Origin: Platerodrilus igneus
Taxonomy: Eukaryota; Arthropoda; Insecta; Coleoptera; Lycidae
NCBI GenBank assembly: GCA_036346225.1
Contig: JARFIW010000500.1
Location: forward strand, 992,001 to 1,056,000
Length of the DNA: 64,000 bases
Direction of reading: 5' to 3'
The position numbers and the translations under genes are program-made. This document shows positions 23,530-35,025 of the stretch, in pieces. How positions within the stretch are numbered: the stretch's first letter is position 1; every line of letters begins with the position of its first letter. Below the pieces are notes generated by a model. It searched no databases, had not been told where the DNA came from, and saw nothing but the letters and a program-made list of their open reading frames with translations.

Positions 23530-25602
23530 TCTGTCATTCTGAGCAATAAAATGGTCTATAACTTTTTCGTCAAAATTGTTGATGTTATGTATTAAGTTTT
23601 TTTTGACTGACATCATTGCTAAGGCATTAAGACGTTCTTCGGTCATTGTGTTCCTTAGATACGTTTTAATCCCTATTAAGAGTTGAAAGACATCTTTCAG
23701 ATTCGGCAGTGGACATTGGGGTTGTGACTATAATTTTTAATAATTGTATTGTTTCGCCAAATGTTTCGTTTAACCCATTTTGGGTCAACCAGGAAAGCAT
23801 GTTTAGGCCGCCTAAAATATTTTTAAAATCCGTTCTTGAGTACATCACTTCCAATTCAGTCCTCAATTTGTCTGGCTGTAACATCGGATAACACTTAACA
23901 ATTGATTGGAAATGCGATGTTGGACATTTTTTTGAGTAAGTATCAAAATTAGTTACGTCTACTAAAAATGCGGCTTCTAAATCAGTTCGGTATGAGAGCC
24001 TGAACAACTATTGTATCGCACACTTCTTTAGCAATCAAATTCCGATTTTCCACGTTACTAATTTTTCTTCGTTTAGTATCATTACAGATTATATTTTTTT
24101 CTATTTCATCAGTTGAATTTCTAGCCGATGCTATTATCCTTTCAAAGTCTTCCATTTTTCTCTTCAGTGCAACACGGTCCGTATCTCTAGCTTGAAACTG
24201 ATTAAATAATATGTCAACATGTGGAAAAGTTTTATGAAATAATTGAAAAAAACACAAAATCAGGATCTTCCAGAATTCTACGCAAACCATATGCTTCCCT
24301 GCAGGAAATAGTTTTATTGCATTTTTCTTCTAATTCCTCAAAGCATTCGATTAGTTATTTCTATTCTCATATACGACGTTCACAATACGAATATTATAAT
24401 TCCAACGTGTGACAGCAACAGTGGGCAATTTTCGCTCCAGTATTTCTTTTAGCACATCACACCTGTGAATAGAATGAGAAAAAAAAGCAGGAATTGCGGA
24501 TAAATTAGAAAAAAATATTTTAACTTTAGCATTTTGACTAGTTGCTTTCTGCATAATTAAATTTAATTGATGGGCATAACAGTGAACAAAATGAGCATTT
24601 TTATATTTAAGTTTTATTTTTGACTGAACTCCACTAGCAGAACCACTCATAACATTTGTACCGTCATAAGTTTGAGCGATTAGTTTAGATGGCGAGTTTA
24701 ATATTAATTTATCTAATTCTGCTCAATACACTCCGTTAAACCGTTAGCTGTTTTATCTATTACTGGTAGAAATGTCCAAAATCTCTCATAAATATTTCCA
24801 CTGTAGAAATATCTAACTATAATTACCATTTGGCATTGATTTGAAATGTCAGTCGTCTCATCGCACTAAATTGCCAAAAATTCACTCCTTTAATTTGATC
24901 TTGAATTTCTTGACGACACACTGCAAGCATGCTTTCTAAAATCTCGTTTTGCATAGTTTTAGATGTACACTTAAATATACTCGCTTTGTGTAAATGTTTT
25001 TTTAAAATTACATCCAATTCCGAAGTAAAATAAATTAATTCTAACAAAATTCCACGGTTTTCGGAATCTTCTTTTTCATTGTGTCCTCTCAATGCCAATT
25101 CCAACTTTCCACAAAATTTAATACAATTGATAATTTTTTTTAAAATGTATCTATTTTTAGTCACCTGCTCATTATGCTTCATAATGTTCTGCCTATATGC
25201 GGAATCTAATTGAACCGCAATGTTCACGGAACCTAGCATAGCCAAACCCGTGCAAGACTTTATATGGTACTTGCTAATTTCATGCTTTTTTATTCTATCG
25301 TTTATATGCTTCAGATCTCTAAAGCCTTTCTCCAACCATGTTTCGTCCATTCCGTCACAATAAAATAAATGGCAAGGAAAACAAAATAGAGCATTCGATT
25401 GAGAGCATCCGGAAATCCACTGACATTTTTTATAAATTTCTTTTGAAAAATGCCTTGTGAAACTACTATTCCCAACCTTATCTACCTGTTTCAGATTTAA
25501 ATCCGGTGTCGGACGGCCTATGTTCTTAATTTTCACCTTTTCTGCTAATGGAAGAGTTTTAAATTTAATTTCGACTATATTACGAATATTATTTTCAGTC
25601 AT
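23530..25602 (-). pseudogene. hAT transposase, ZMYM1-like, frameshifted
   Basis: The start at 25602 gives MTENNIRNIVEIKFKTLPLA, then a TTF-type zinc-binding region (RHFSKEIYKKCQWISGCSQS, then LFCFPCHLF) over about residues 45-80. A frameshift just before DETTDISNQCQM (24862-24848, first catalytic aspartate) ends the first 259-codon frame. Further pieces read AQTYDGTNVMSG (second aspartate), HCYAHQLNLIMQ (24650-24351), a linker (24290-23982), and the C-terminal dimerisation region with PMSTAESERCLSTL. One extra base near 23666 shifts the end (KTYLRNTMTEERLNALAM) out of frame. At least three frameshifts are present; motif order is otherwise complete. Confidence 0.85.
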
Positions 25603-27060
25603 CTTGAATAATTCAAAATAATAATAAAAAAAATCTAACGCCTTACAACCAAACTTACGGAAATTTTATAAAAGGAAATTATATATTTTAAACTAAATAA
25701 CTAGTACTTAAATGTTACACGAAATTTTATTATTATAAATATAATTTAATAAATTTTATTGTTCTAATCAAGTTTGAGTCGGACTACTTAATGGTATAAG
25801 CTCCCAGCACCACTCAAACAAACAGAAAAATAGAGAATAATTAATTAAAATTGTTAACATATATTCTGTGATTAGTCCCGGGTATTGTGATTCCTCCGAA
25901 TAAGTCAGTTTGATGTACGGTTGGAATATCTTCAGCCGAATTAGGAATGATTGCTTCATAGTGATCTCCATGTATCACATCCCTGCCATTTCCAGCGCAA
26001 TGAACTACAGCTAAAAGCTCGCTAACTAATTGATCTTCTTTTGCACAAAAATTATATGATGTGATACTGAAGCTGAAATGATAATAAGAATCATTTGGAT
26101 ATCTATTAAAGTTTATATTAGTTGTACTGTTAACATTTCTCAAATAAATTTGATTATCTCGAAAACTAAATGAGATATCAAAAAGTGCATAGCATATTTG
26201 TAATCAGCGTAAAAAACTAAACAAGGTACATGTATATCATTTATTGTATCATTATGGGAATATGGCAACGGACGACGGCGGCGACGACGACGACGTAGCG
26301 ATTATCTTAACCTAACTTACTCCGTAAGTTTGGTTGATTATACACTACAACTACACTCACAAAACAAGACATGGTCTTTACTTTTAACGAAAACAAGTGA
26401 AATAATCTCTACGCTCACGGAAATTAGTACCGGACAACACAAACACACCTTGAAATACCAACAGATACTGCGGCTAAGGGCTCTAATAACGAGAGCCCTG
26501 TTAAAGTTATCTGAAGCTGTTATTATTTGCGTTCGACAGAATTCGTTGTCGTTCGATTTCCTATAAGATTTACATTGAAGGCGGGCTCAACAGAATGGAG
26601 CCCTCGCTTACACCGATGTACTAATGAGAATCAAGGAGTTCTGTCAAAATGTCTAGGACAGGTATTTATTTATTATTGCTTAAATGTTGGCTGTAAAATG
26701 AATATAGTGAGAAGCGTAATTGTTTTAAATAATTTTAAAATATTAATATCAGTGTTACTTGATCATTTGAACCACAAATCTTAAAAGAATTATATGCATT
26801 TTGGTGTTAATTTTCATTAAAACGGTTAGATGTGGTTGCTTACGAAAGGAGGACGGCGGGATATGTTTACTATTTATATCTGTTTCCGGCACCATACATC
26901 ATTGTCAACTGTAAACGTAGCATTTCCAATTTTTTACTGAGACCACTTAAAAATGCCGGGCTGAAAGCATTTAAGCATTCGATCTCTAGTTTTGAGTAAT
27001 CATTTTACGATGAATTAATTTATGCCGAAAAGTTTATTTACGGTACCTATTCCTTAAAAT
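25603..27060. other. 5' noncoding part of the hAT element
   Basis: This lies between the transposase start and the right terminal repeat. It has a short trinucleotide run of CGA/CGG type near 26270-26298 and a perfect hairpin with 8-bp arms AGGGCTCT/AGAGCCCT at 26477-26499. A 100-codon minus-strand frame (26143-25841) has no recognised motif. The length is more than such elements usually need upstream of the transposase, so an older unrecognised insertion is possible. Confidence 0.4.
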
Positions 27061-27183
27061 AACCTGGGGGGCTCTAGCCTTTGAGCCCCCATTGAGTAGC
27101 CGCGGCTGTACGTTAGTATGTTTATTTGGCGTACTGAAATGATGTTTTTTGGCAGATATATACAGCAATTGCTGTTCCTTACG

Positions 27184-27485
27184 CAGGCGTCGCCGTGGAT
27201 CAATGTAGTAAGCGTAAGACTACGGATCCCAAGGTCCTGGGTTCGAATCCCGACACGGCCGACTGCTTGAAAAATGGCAGGTGAGCATTTTTCACAAAAA
27301 TTACGCCCTCGTTCGGATGAGAGGTTAAATGGAGGTCCCGTGTGTGAGTGTTGTCACGCACGTTAAAGATCCTTATCTTGCTTGGACTAGCAATGATTCG
27401 GCAAAATTCTAAATTTCCAGGCAACAAAAACTCGCCTCCTGGCCAATGTAGTACCTTCGGGTGGAGCGCTGGAAATGTAAATGCA
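27184..27485 (+). mobile_element. tRNA-derived SINE, copy 3 (best preserved)
   Basis: Perfect 12-bp target duplications CTGTTCCTTACG flank the element (27172-27183 and 27486-27497). The head has a clear polymerase III B box, GGGTTCGAATCCCGACACGG, preceded by a degenerate A-box region. The body shares GGTGAGCATTTTTCAC, GTGTGTGAGTGTTGTCACGC and CACGTTAAAGATCC with the copies at 6393-6666 and 12626-12925. The end, TGGAGCGCTGGAAATGTAAA, is not a long poly(A), so a partner LINE with a specific 3' tail probably mobilised it. The perfect duplication makes this the youngest of the three copies. Confidence 0.9.
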
Positions 27486-27497
27486 CTGTTCCTTACG

Positions 27498-29199
27498 TGT
27501 CACGTTTATTTTTCTCCTTGCGCGACAATGGCAATAGAAAATCTTATACTAGTACTATAGAGTATCAAAATGCTACAATAATCTCACAGTAGATTCTCCG
27601 CAAGTTCTCTAACAAGATAGGTTGAAAACTTTCGTGCGAAGTAGAGGGCAAGCGTTTACTAGATGTATCTTAAATTGTAGTGTAAAACTTTGTTGTATAT
27701 GTGTTGTATATGTCACTAAGGTATTATTTAAAACAAAAAATGTGTGTATATTGAATATTAAAATCTTCATTTCTCTCGGTGTGTCTTATTTATAGCCATA
27801 ATTAACCAAATTGTCATTAAAATTATGAACATCTTAAAGAAAATATACTGTCGACTTTCTCTGCTAAATCAATAAACCCTATCTCAAAATAATATTGGAA
27901 CAAGACTAATTTATTCTTTTCACATCAAGTCTTTGGAAATATTCAATGTTAGAAACGTTAGTTCACCATTTCGTTGACAGAAGGTTTCTTAATTATAAAC
28001 GATGTTCATTGCCAGAATCCCATTAGATGACAGGATGAAAAATGTGGTTAACTAAACATAACAGATTAGGCTATTAGTTTCATACATAGACATTTTAAAA
28101 CATCTTGGCTTGGGATTTCTCAAGTCAATCGTTGGTGTATAACATTCGATAACAAATGAAACTGTTCTAGTTCAAGAGCTAAAATAACTGTATAAAAAAT
28201 TGAGTAAACCTTTTACCAGAATTCGTTTTTCGATTATTGAAAATTGCTTCATCTCCACTATCTATGAAAGTAAGGATAAAGGCTGATAAAATCGTGTAAA
28301 AAGCTGATGACGTCCTAGCTACTGTAATAATCAAGCAGCGTGGAGAGTAACATCCAAAGTCAACTGCAATAATTAAATTTAAGGGTTTTTGCCTAACAAA
28401 AGGGCGAACTCGTAACTTTTAGCGTTTAATTAAGGTGCGCAAAGTTGTCACTATAAAATACAGCATATACATTTTAAAACCGGTTGTATTTTATTTCACT
28501 CAAATTGCGCCATAATGCTAGGTAACACTCAACTGTTTAATGCTAAGAAAATGGTTATAAACATTTTAAGTTGATACTGCGGGAGGCTTTTACAACCGGA
28601 GTCAGGATCAATAATGCGTATTCCAGATTAGGACTGTGTCACATTAAATACTAGCGAAGTCGAGGTTTCGCCTATCGTTAGGAACATTACCAGAACAGAT
28701 CGTGATCGCTACTTCTAAACTTCATTAAGTCACTCTTTCCTAAACTTCAGCGTTGCCAATTAGATGTCGTGTGGAAAGTAGACGAGAAAAAACCCGAGCT
28801 AGTTGTCAAGTAAATATCCATTATTATAAAGTTGAAAAGAACAAACAACTTGTTTGGAATGAAGTATTAAGGCGCACAAATGAGTATATGGTAACATTGT
28901 TGCCGGATCGCAACAGCTATAAACGTTGTAAAGCGTTAGCGTTACTTTAGATACGAACCAGATAAGAAAATAAAACTATTAATTTTGTATGGACCGAATA
29001 AATGTGAACGCATTCTATACACTAGATTTTACGAATAGTTAACGTTAATTTCAATTTCAATTCTTTAGTAATTCAGATAACAAACTAATACCCCAAAAGC
29101 TATAAAATTATTTCTTTTAAAATATATAATACATTAAAAGCAGAATAGCCCAGGACAACGACTTACTCTAAAACCGCAATTGGATACATTTGAACATGA
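27498..29199. other. Unassigned sequence with a dispersed repeat piece
   Basis: No gene could be supported. The segment 28030-28200 aligns with 49098-49260 in the same orientation, sharing GAAAAATGTGGTTAACTAAA / GAAAAATGTACTTAACTGAA, ATTAGTTTCAT and GGGATTTCTCAAG, so it is one copy of a two-member repeat family (Z). The remainder shows no known signature. Confidence 0.5.
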
Positions 29200-29462
29200 A
29201 GGGGGGATAAAGAATACTACTATAGTAACCCTGCTTATCGTAAAAGGCGATTAAAAGGCGCAGCAAGGGGCAGCAGCCTTGCTGGCTAAAAGATATTGGA
29301 GGAGGGTCGGTTGGTCTCGGGCGATCCTCAATAATTCACAAGGATGTTTGGGGTTGGCCGTGACGGCTACGGCTTTTGCTAAGATCTTTAAAAACTGCGT
29401 TGTGGAAAGATATGGGAGCCTACCACAATATTTCCCAGGTGTGCGTGGAAACGACTGTAGAA
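29200..29462 (+). other. Possible LINE 5' leader remnant
   Basis: The stretch contains TAGTAACCCTGCTTATCGTA and AAAAGGCGATTAAAAGGCGC followed by a GC-richer segment (29280-29400). Sequences of this form often precede RTE-like LINEs in arthropods, as I recall. No open frame or terminus confirms it, and it may simply be host sequence. Confidence 0.25.
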
Positions 29463-30296
29463 ATTGATAGAAGAATGTCTAAAGGAAAATGAACCAGAAC
29501 AAAGTGAGGTGATATTTGATGATCGAACAGATGAAGACGAGTACGAGATACTATACGAGAATGATGAAAATAGTGATACTGAACAAGATATTTCTCATGG
29601 ATAAGGTAAGCTTTCATTTTGCACTAGAAAAAAAAACGACAGTGGGACAAAAAGTGCCTATAAAACAAACGCCTGAGAACAAGATCAGTAAATATTATAA
29701 AGCATATTCCGGGTGCTAAAGCGATAACAAAAAATCTTAAATCTATCTTAGAAATTTGGCAATATTTTATTGACGTAAGTATGTATGCATTGCACTATCG
29801 TGTAGTCCACTAATAAGCATATTGATAGTGTTAAATACAGTAGGGACAGAGATGCCAAGCGTACTGACATTTCCAAAATTTGATCTCTTATCCGACTACT
29901 TTATTTGACGGGAATCCTAAAATCATGCCTTTTGAATGCCGGTGAATTATGGGATTTACGTGATTGGATGATTGGATGATTTAAATACTAGACTAGAGCG
30001 AAAACAAATTGATAAACTTGCACCTAATTAGAGACTTCTTTGAAGCTTTTATTGATAGATGTAAAACAACTTGCACGCCTTTTAAAAACATCACCATCAA
30101 TGAAAAGTTAGAAACATTCAGAGGGTGCTGTAGCTTTCGGCAACATATTCCGAGTAAGCCAAATCAATTTGGCATAAAGATATTTGCCCTTTCTGATTCT
30201 ATAACATTTTATATTAAGAAGTTGGAAGTTTATCTTGGAAAGCAACCTAATGGAGTTTATGGTGTTGATAACTCTCCAGCTACCATCTTTTAAAAA
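29463..30296 (+). pseudogene. Decayed piggyBac-type transposase
   Basis: An acidic N-terminal region (SEVIFDDRTDEDEYEILYEN) is followed in shifting frames by VGQKVPIKQTPENKI, PGAKAITKNLKSILEIWQYF, and NTRLERKQIDKLAP. The open frame 30009-30293 then reads RDFFEAFIDRCKTTCTPFKN, ITINEKLETFRGCCSFRQHI, PSKPNQFGIKIFALSDSITF and YLGKQPNG. This is the DDE catalytic region of piggyBac transposases. The normally invariant aspartate of the I-D-E/Q-L motif is asparagine here (codon 30099-30101), while the second (ALSDS, usually ALCD) is kept. Stops and frameshifts upstream confirm a pseudogene. The terminal repeats and TTAA sites were not found. Confidence 0.8.
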
Positions 30297-30299
30297 ATA

Positions 30300-31273
30300 T
30301 GCAAATAAATAAAGGAATCACACGAAATATATATGATGGAGAGCTCATAAGTAAAATTCTTGTCCGGAGGTAAAATACTCCCTCATTCGGATCTCCGGGA
30401 GGGGGTACTTGGGGCTCGTCATCGTAAGAATATAAAACAACAGTTCGATTTAGTGATAGGGACTTGGAATGTAAGGTCATTACTTAGAGTAGATAAGTTA
30501 ACGAATTTATTAGTCGAAATGAGAAAGGAAAAGCTGGACATTTTAGGTATTAGTGAGGTGAGATGGCCAGATAGTAATGACTTTTGGAAAGATAATTATA
30601 GAATAATTACAACTTCTTCAACTAATGGACAGGCAGGGGTAGGAATAGTGTTAGGTAAAAGATTAGGGCATAAAGTTAAAGAGTACTTATAATTTAGTGA
30701 TAGAATAATTATGGTTAGATTGAGTACAAAACCCACAGACACTGTTTTAGTACAGGTTTACATGCCAACAACTCAGTACGAGGATGAGGAAGTAGAAAAG
30801 GTATACGAGGATATAAATAGTATAGTGAGAAAAGTAAAAGGAGATGAGAATTTAATAGTTATGGGCGATTTTAATGCGTCAGTGGGAGAAGGTAGTGAGG
30901 GAAAAATGGTAGAAAAATTTGGGTATGGCAGACGAAATGATAGAGGAGAAAGATTAGTTGAGTTTTGCCAGGAAGATAGATTAGTAACTGTAAACACCCT
31001 ATTCGAACAACATGTTAGGAGAAGATATACCTGGAAAGCGCCAGGTGATAGGGCTAGATACCAAATAGATTATATTTTAGTTAAACAAAGATTTAGAAAC
31101 CAAGTTAAAAACTGTCGTAGTTATCCAGGGGTTGACATAGATAGCAATCATAACTTAGTTAAAATGAAGTGTTAACTAAAATTCAAAAAATTGAGAAAGG
31201 TTAAAAGAGAGGGATGGGATCTAGGTAAGCTTAATGATAGTAGGGTAAAAGAAGAATATAAACAAGTTGTTAC
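30300..31273 (+). pseudogene. RTE-like LINE, apurinic endonuclease domain
   Basis: A leader with CTCCGGGAGGGGGTACTTGG precedes a frame opening SGGKILPHSDLREGVLGARH. Endonuclease motifs follow in order: LVIGTWNVRSLL, LDILGISEVRWP, VQVYMPTTQYEDEEVEKVY, IVMGDFNASVG and RARYQIDYILVKQR. One in-frame TAA (30690-30692) interrupts an otherwise open frame from 30360 to 31175. The terminal SDH triad reads S-N-H (DSNHNLV), so a catalytic aspartate is lost. These motifs place it close to the RTE clade (craniofacial development protein 2-like sequences). The sequence breaks off near 31273 where an insertion begins. Confidence 0.85.
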
Positions 31274-31703
31274 GTTTATCGAGGCCGTGCGTAACACAAA
31301 GAAAATCAACGGAATGACCGGGCTCAATCGGAGATTAGGGGGTTGCAGAAAGCAGACTCACCTATAATGTACGCGGCTGTAGGGAATTAGTGGCCATACC
31401 TGCAATAAAAATAGTCGGCAAACCTGAAATAAAAAAATAAGAATAACATGCTGATCAAGCATAAATTATTCCGTACTCCGTAAAATGTAAATAACTGTTT
31501 GGATAATCTATATAATATAATAACGATAAAGGCATTACAAAAACTTTTATTACAGTGTAAGATAATATTGTGGAGTATCAGAAACGTTTCCTCACACACC
31601 AATTACCCATAAATCAAACAAAATTATATCACAAGGGTAAATAGGTAAGCACAATTGATATGAGTAATCCAGTAGTATTTAAGTCACAATTATATACATA
31701 TCG

Positions 31704-31751
<48 letters not shown>

Positions 31752-32890
31752 TACATACACACGTACACATAGCACAGTACAGTTCAATATCCGTTTAGGT
31801 TGATCATCGGCTTTTCAAGCCAAAATAAAAACACATACCTGCAGTGCAGATTCATTATAAGAACTCACTCAGTGCCCCTAGAGGAAGAACAGAACCCAAA
31901 GTTGCTGGAGCAACACGTTTTCCGCAGCAACGGACCCTAGACAGGTACGGAAGCACGCCAGAGAGCCCTCAGTAGCAGTACCATTCCATGTATTCTAGCA
32001 GGCTTTATGCCCACCGCAGAAAAGCTGTAAACGGAAGACCCGCAATTAGAGAATTTTCGAACAAATTTTAACATTATAAGCCGTAAAACTACTTACCACA
32101 CAAAATGTGTGCCAGGACGATCCAAAGTTAAAGTATAGTACAGGAAGTGGCAAGTGCGAATTAAACGCAGCCAGGCATTGAAAATCGAGTATTGTTCGCC
32201 ACAAAAATTCAGAAAAGAATGTATAGAACTCGCTTGCTATTATATTAGAACGTAATCTTAATACCAATATTATCAAAACGTGTTTGAAATTTCGAAGTGG
32301 TTTATCCATCCAACGTAGATCAACATTTCGAAGAGCCGCATAATAGCAAGGATAAAACTCATGCAAAATAATGCCTAGTGATAATGTATAACTCGACGGT
32401 TTATTGAAATAAGGTACCGACTAATTAAAATTATCACGAACTTTCACTTCACTGCAAATCTGTTCACATAAAATAGTTGTTACCCATAACCTCTGATCGT
32501 CTATTATATAGACTTGGATAATAACATAAGGAACAAAATTTATACGAACGGCGAGCCATAGAACGATGCAATTTAAGTACGCTGACAGGGAGGAAGCGTA
32601 ACAATTATTTGAAGATCCAAAAAGTAAATGCAGCAATCATATTTAATAACTAATTACAAGCTGTTTATAATTTTCAATAAGTTGGAAAGTAATTCACGAA
32701 TAATCCAATTTAAAATTCATTTCTTGCAAATTATTTATTAATGAAAATCAGTCTTCAATTAATCTACCTTTAAATTAATACACACGAGTTAAATTGCATA
32801 CAAATCTGAAACTATTCTGAAGTATTCAATTTATACAAACGGCGATCCAAAGAACGATGCAATTTAAGTACGCTGACAGGAAGGGAGCGT
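31274..32890. other. 1.6-kb insertion within the LINE, unknown type
   Basis: LINE coding stops at about 31273 and resumes at about 32891, so this segment is an insertion. It contains an (AT)n tract at 31706-31745 and a direct repeat of about 65 bp (32539-32603 and 32830-32893), of which the second copy abuts the LINE. The open frames inside (31387-31602, 32046-32366 and 32421-32636, all minus) have no recognised motif. No clear terminal inverted repeat or target duplication was identified. Confidence 0.6.
31706..31745. repeat. (AT)n microsatellite
   Basis: A run of about 20 AT dinucleotides flanked by ACACATA and TACACACAC, so it grades into short CA repeats on both sides. It lies in the insertion within the LINE. 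Confidence 0.95.
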
Positions 32891-32893
32891 AAC
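32539..32893 (+). repeat. 65-bp direct repeat pair at the right end of the insertion
   Basis: The copies at 32539-32603 and 32830-32893 share AACGATGCAATTTAAGTACG, CTGACAGG and GCGTAACAA with few differences. Sequence after each copy is also similar (CAATTATTTGA versus CAAATTATTAGA), as if the junction with the LINE was duplicated. It may be a terminal direct repeat or a duplication formed during insertion. Confidence 0.75.
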
Positions 32894-34248
32894 AAATTAT
32901 TAGATAATAAGAGCAAAGAGATAGCTGTAGGAGGGAACGTAGAAAGTAGATGGAAAGAAATAAAACTGACCGTACATGATACAGCAACACAGACTATAGG
33001 TAAGAAAAAAATAGAAGCGAGAAAACCCTGGGTAACAAAGGAGATATTAGATTTAATAGAGAATAGAAGAAAGCTTAAACCTTTCAGAGAAGTGGATAGT
33101 GAATGTAAGCAAAAATATAATACAGTTAGAAATAAGATAGTACACGAGTGTAGAAAAACTAGAAATAAATGGATGGAGGAGAATTGTAAGGGAATACAAG
33201 ATGATTTGAGAGTAGGTAAGACAGACAGGGCAGTTAAAAAGTTTTTTGGGGAAGATAGAAAAAAATATAATGGTATTACAGACGAGAATATTGAGCTTCT
33301 AATAAATAAAGTTGAGGTAGCAGATAGATAGAAAAGATATTTAGAAGATTTATATAAGGGAGACGATATGGATGAGTTAGAGAACGACCAAGAAGAGGAT
33401 GTAGAAATAGGGTTCTCAATATTAAGAGAGGAATTTGATAGAGCTGTTCGGAATCTTAAACTAAATAAAGCGCCAGGGATAGACGATATTCCCGCAGAAT
33501 TAATAATATATGCAAGTCAGAAAGCTTTAGACAGATTATATGAACTAGTGAAAGTAATATATGACACAGGTAAGGTTCCAATAGATTTTGAAAAAAATAT
33601 TATTATTCCAATCCCAAAAAAGTCAGGAGTTGATAGGTGTGAAAATTTTAGAACGGTTAGTTTAACTTCTCATGCTTCCAAAATACTAACAATAATAATT
33701 AAAAATTGAGTAGAAGCTTTGACTGAGAATTATTTAGCCGAAGACCAATATGGTTTTCGTAAAGACAGAGGGACTCTAGAGAACCGATACTAATGATTAG
33801 GGTAATTATCGAAAAAAGGTTACAAAAAAATAAAAAGACTCATTTTGCGTTTGTAGATTTAGAAAAAGCATTTGATAGGGTTAATTGAATTGTTATGTTC
33901 AGGGTTTTGCAAAAAATAGGAATCTCTCATAGGGATAGAAAAATTATTTACAGTCTATATAAAAACTAAAGCGTAGTAATTAAATTTGATGAAATAGAAA
34001 AGGAAGCTAAGATTAGAAATGGTGTTAGACAGGGTTGTATACTGTCTCCCTTGATTTTTAATGTTTATATTGAGGAAGCTTTAAACTTAGCTAGAGAGAG
34101 AAAAGAGATAGGTATTAGTGTACAGGGACAAAAAATAGACATGTTGCGTTTTGCAGATGATATAGCCATTATAGCAGAGTCTAGAAAAGAGTTAGGAGAG
34201 TTTTTAAATATTTTAGATGAGATACTACAGAGTAACTATAGTAGGTAG
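32891..34248 (+). pseudogene. RTE-like LINE, reverse transcriptase domain
   Basis: The linker (VGGNVESRWKEIKLTVHDTA, KPWVTKEILDLIENRRKLKP, RNKIVHECRKTRNKWMEENC) leads into reverse transcriptase motifs: LKLNKAPGIDDIPAELI, IIIPIPKKSGVDRCENFRTV, LTSHASKIL, EDQYGFRKDRGTLE, HFAFVDLEKAFDRVN, IRNGVRQGCILSPLIFNVYI and MLRFADDIAIIAE. The FADD catalytic box is intact. Stops at 33329-33331 and 33708 and a frameshift near 33780 inactivate it. The piece stops at 34248 where a repeat cluster begins. Together with 30300-31273 and 35714-35877 it is one LINE copy. Confidence 0.9.
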
Positions 34249-34896
34249 ATAGGGCCGGTCCTAATTCAAAACGTGACAGACGTATTTTCCTTATGTAAAA
34301 TACACTTGCACCGTTTTGAATTAGGATCGGCCCTATATAATTTCAATGTAAAATAGTTTTGAAAACATTTCAATGTAAAATAGTTGTGAAAACATGAATT
34401 GTTATATACTTTCAATGTAAAATACTTGTGGGCACGTTTTGAATTAGGATCGGCTTTATATTACTTTCAATGAAACACACGTATGTTGAAAAATGTAAGT
34501 GCAGAGAAAAAATGTGTGTAGCTGTTTTGAATTCGGTTTTCTAGCGAGAAGTTACACGTGCACCGTTTTGAATTAGGATCGGCGTTATATACTTTTAATG
34601 TAAAATGTGAAAACCTGAATTCTTATATACTTTTAAATGTAAAATACTTGTGGGCACGTTTTGAATTAGGATCGGCTTTATATTACTTTCAATGGAACAT
34701 ATTTCAAAACACACGTATGTTGAAAAATGTAAGTGCAAAGAAAATGTGTGTAGATGTTTTTAAATTTGGTTTTCTAGCGAGACAGTATGACAGATGCAAA
34801 ATATCGCATTCAAGTCAATTGTGTTTAATTAAAGTGGATTTTGTTTAATGTTTAGAGGCTGCAAATACACATGGGCCGGTTTCAATTCAAAATGTG
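34249..34896. repeat. Cluster of six copies of a 24-bp motif in both orientations
   Basis: The motif GTTTTGAATTAGGATCGGC is present at about 34312, 34436, 34564 and 34658. Its reverse complement opens the cluster (GGGCCGGTCCTAATTCAAAA, 34252-34271) and reappears, degenerate, at 34873-34892. The first two form a hairpin with arms 34249-34274 and 34309-34336. A larger unit of about 220 bp, including CACACGTATGTTGAAAAATG and GGTTTTCTAGCGAGA, is tandemly duplicated (34431-34545 and 34654-34782). The architecture resembles a foldback element or complex terminal repeat. It interrupts the LINE and lies just upstream of the frame at 35026. Confidence 0.75.
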
Positions 34897-35025
34897 TTCA
34901 CTCTTGTGATAGGTTGAAAAGTGGGTTCGCAAAGTACGCAGATGGTGGTAATCTGCTATATAAGGAGATTGCTCCTGATATTAATTTAATTAGTCAAAGT
35001 TTACTGCATATATTTACATACAAAC

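Larger units (their letters stand above)
23305..27108 (-). mobile_element. Complete but inactivated hAT element (ZMYM1-like)
   Basis: The left end starts CAGTGGCGGCTCGTGG and the right end, read inward on the minus strand, starts CAGCCGCGGCTACTCA. These are imperfect terminal inverted repeats of the CAG.GGCGG type. The 8 bp outside are TACGTTTG (23297-23304) and TACGTTAG (27109-27116), an 8-bp target duplication with one mismatch, diagnostic for hAT. The 3.8-kb interior carries a transposase pseudogene on the minus strand (25602 to about 23530). About 1.5 kb on the transposase's 5' side lacks recognised coding. Confidence 0.85.
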
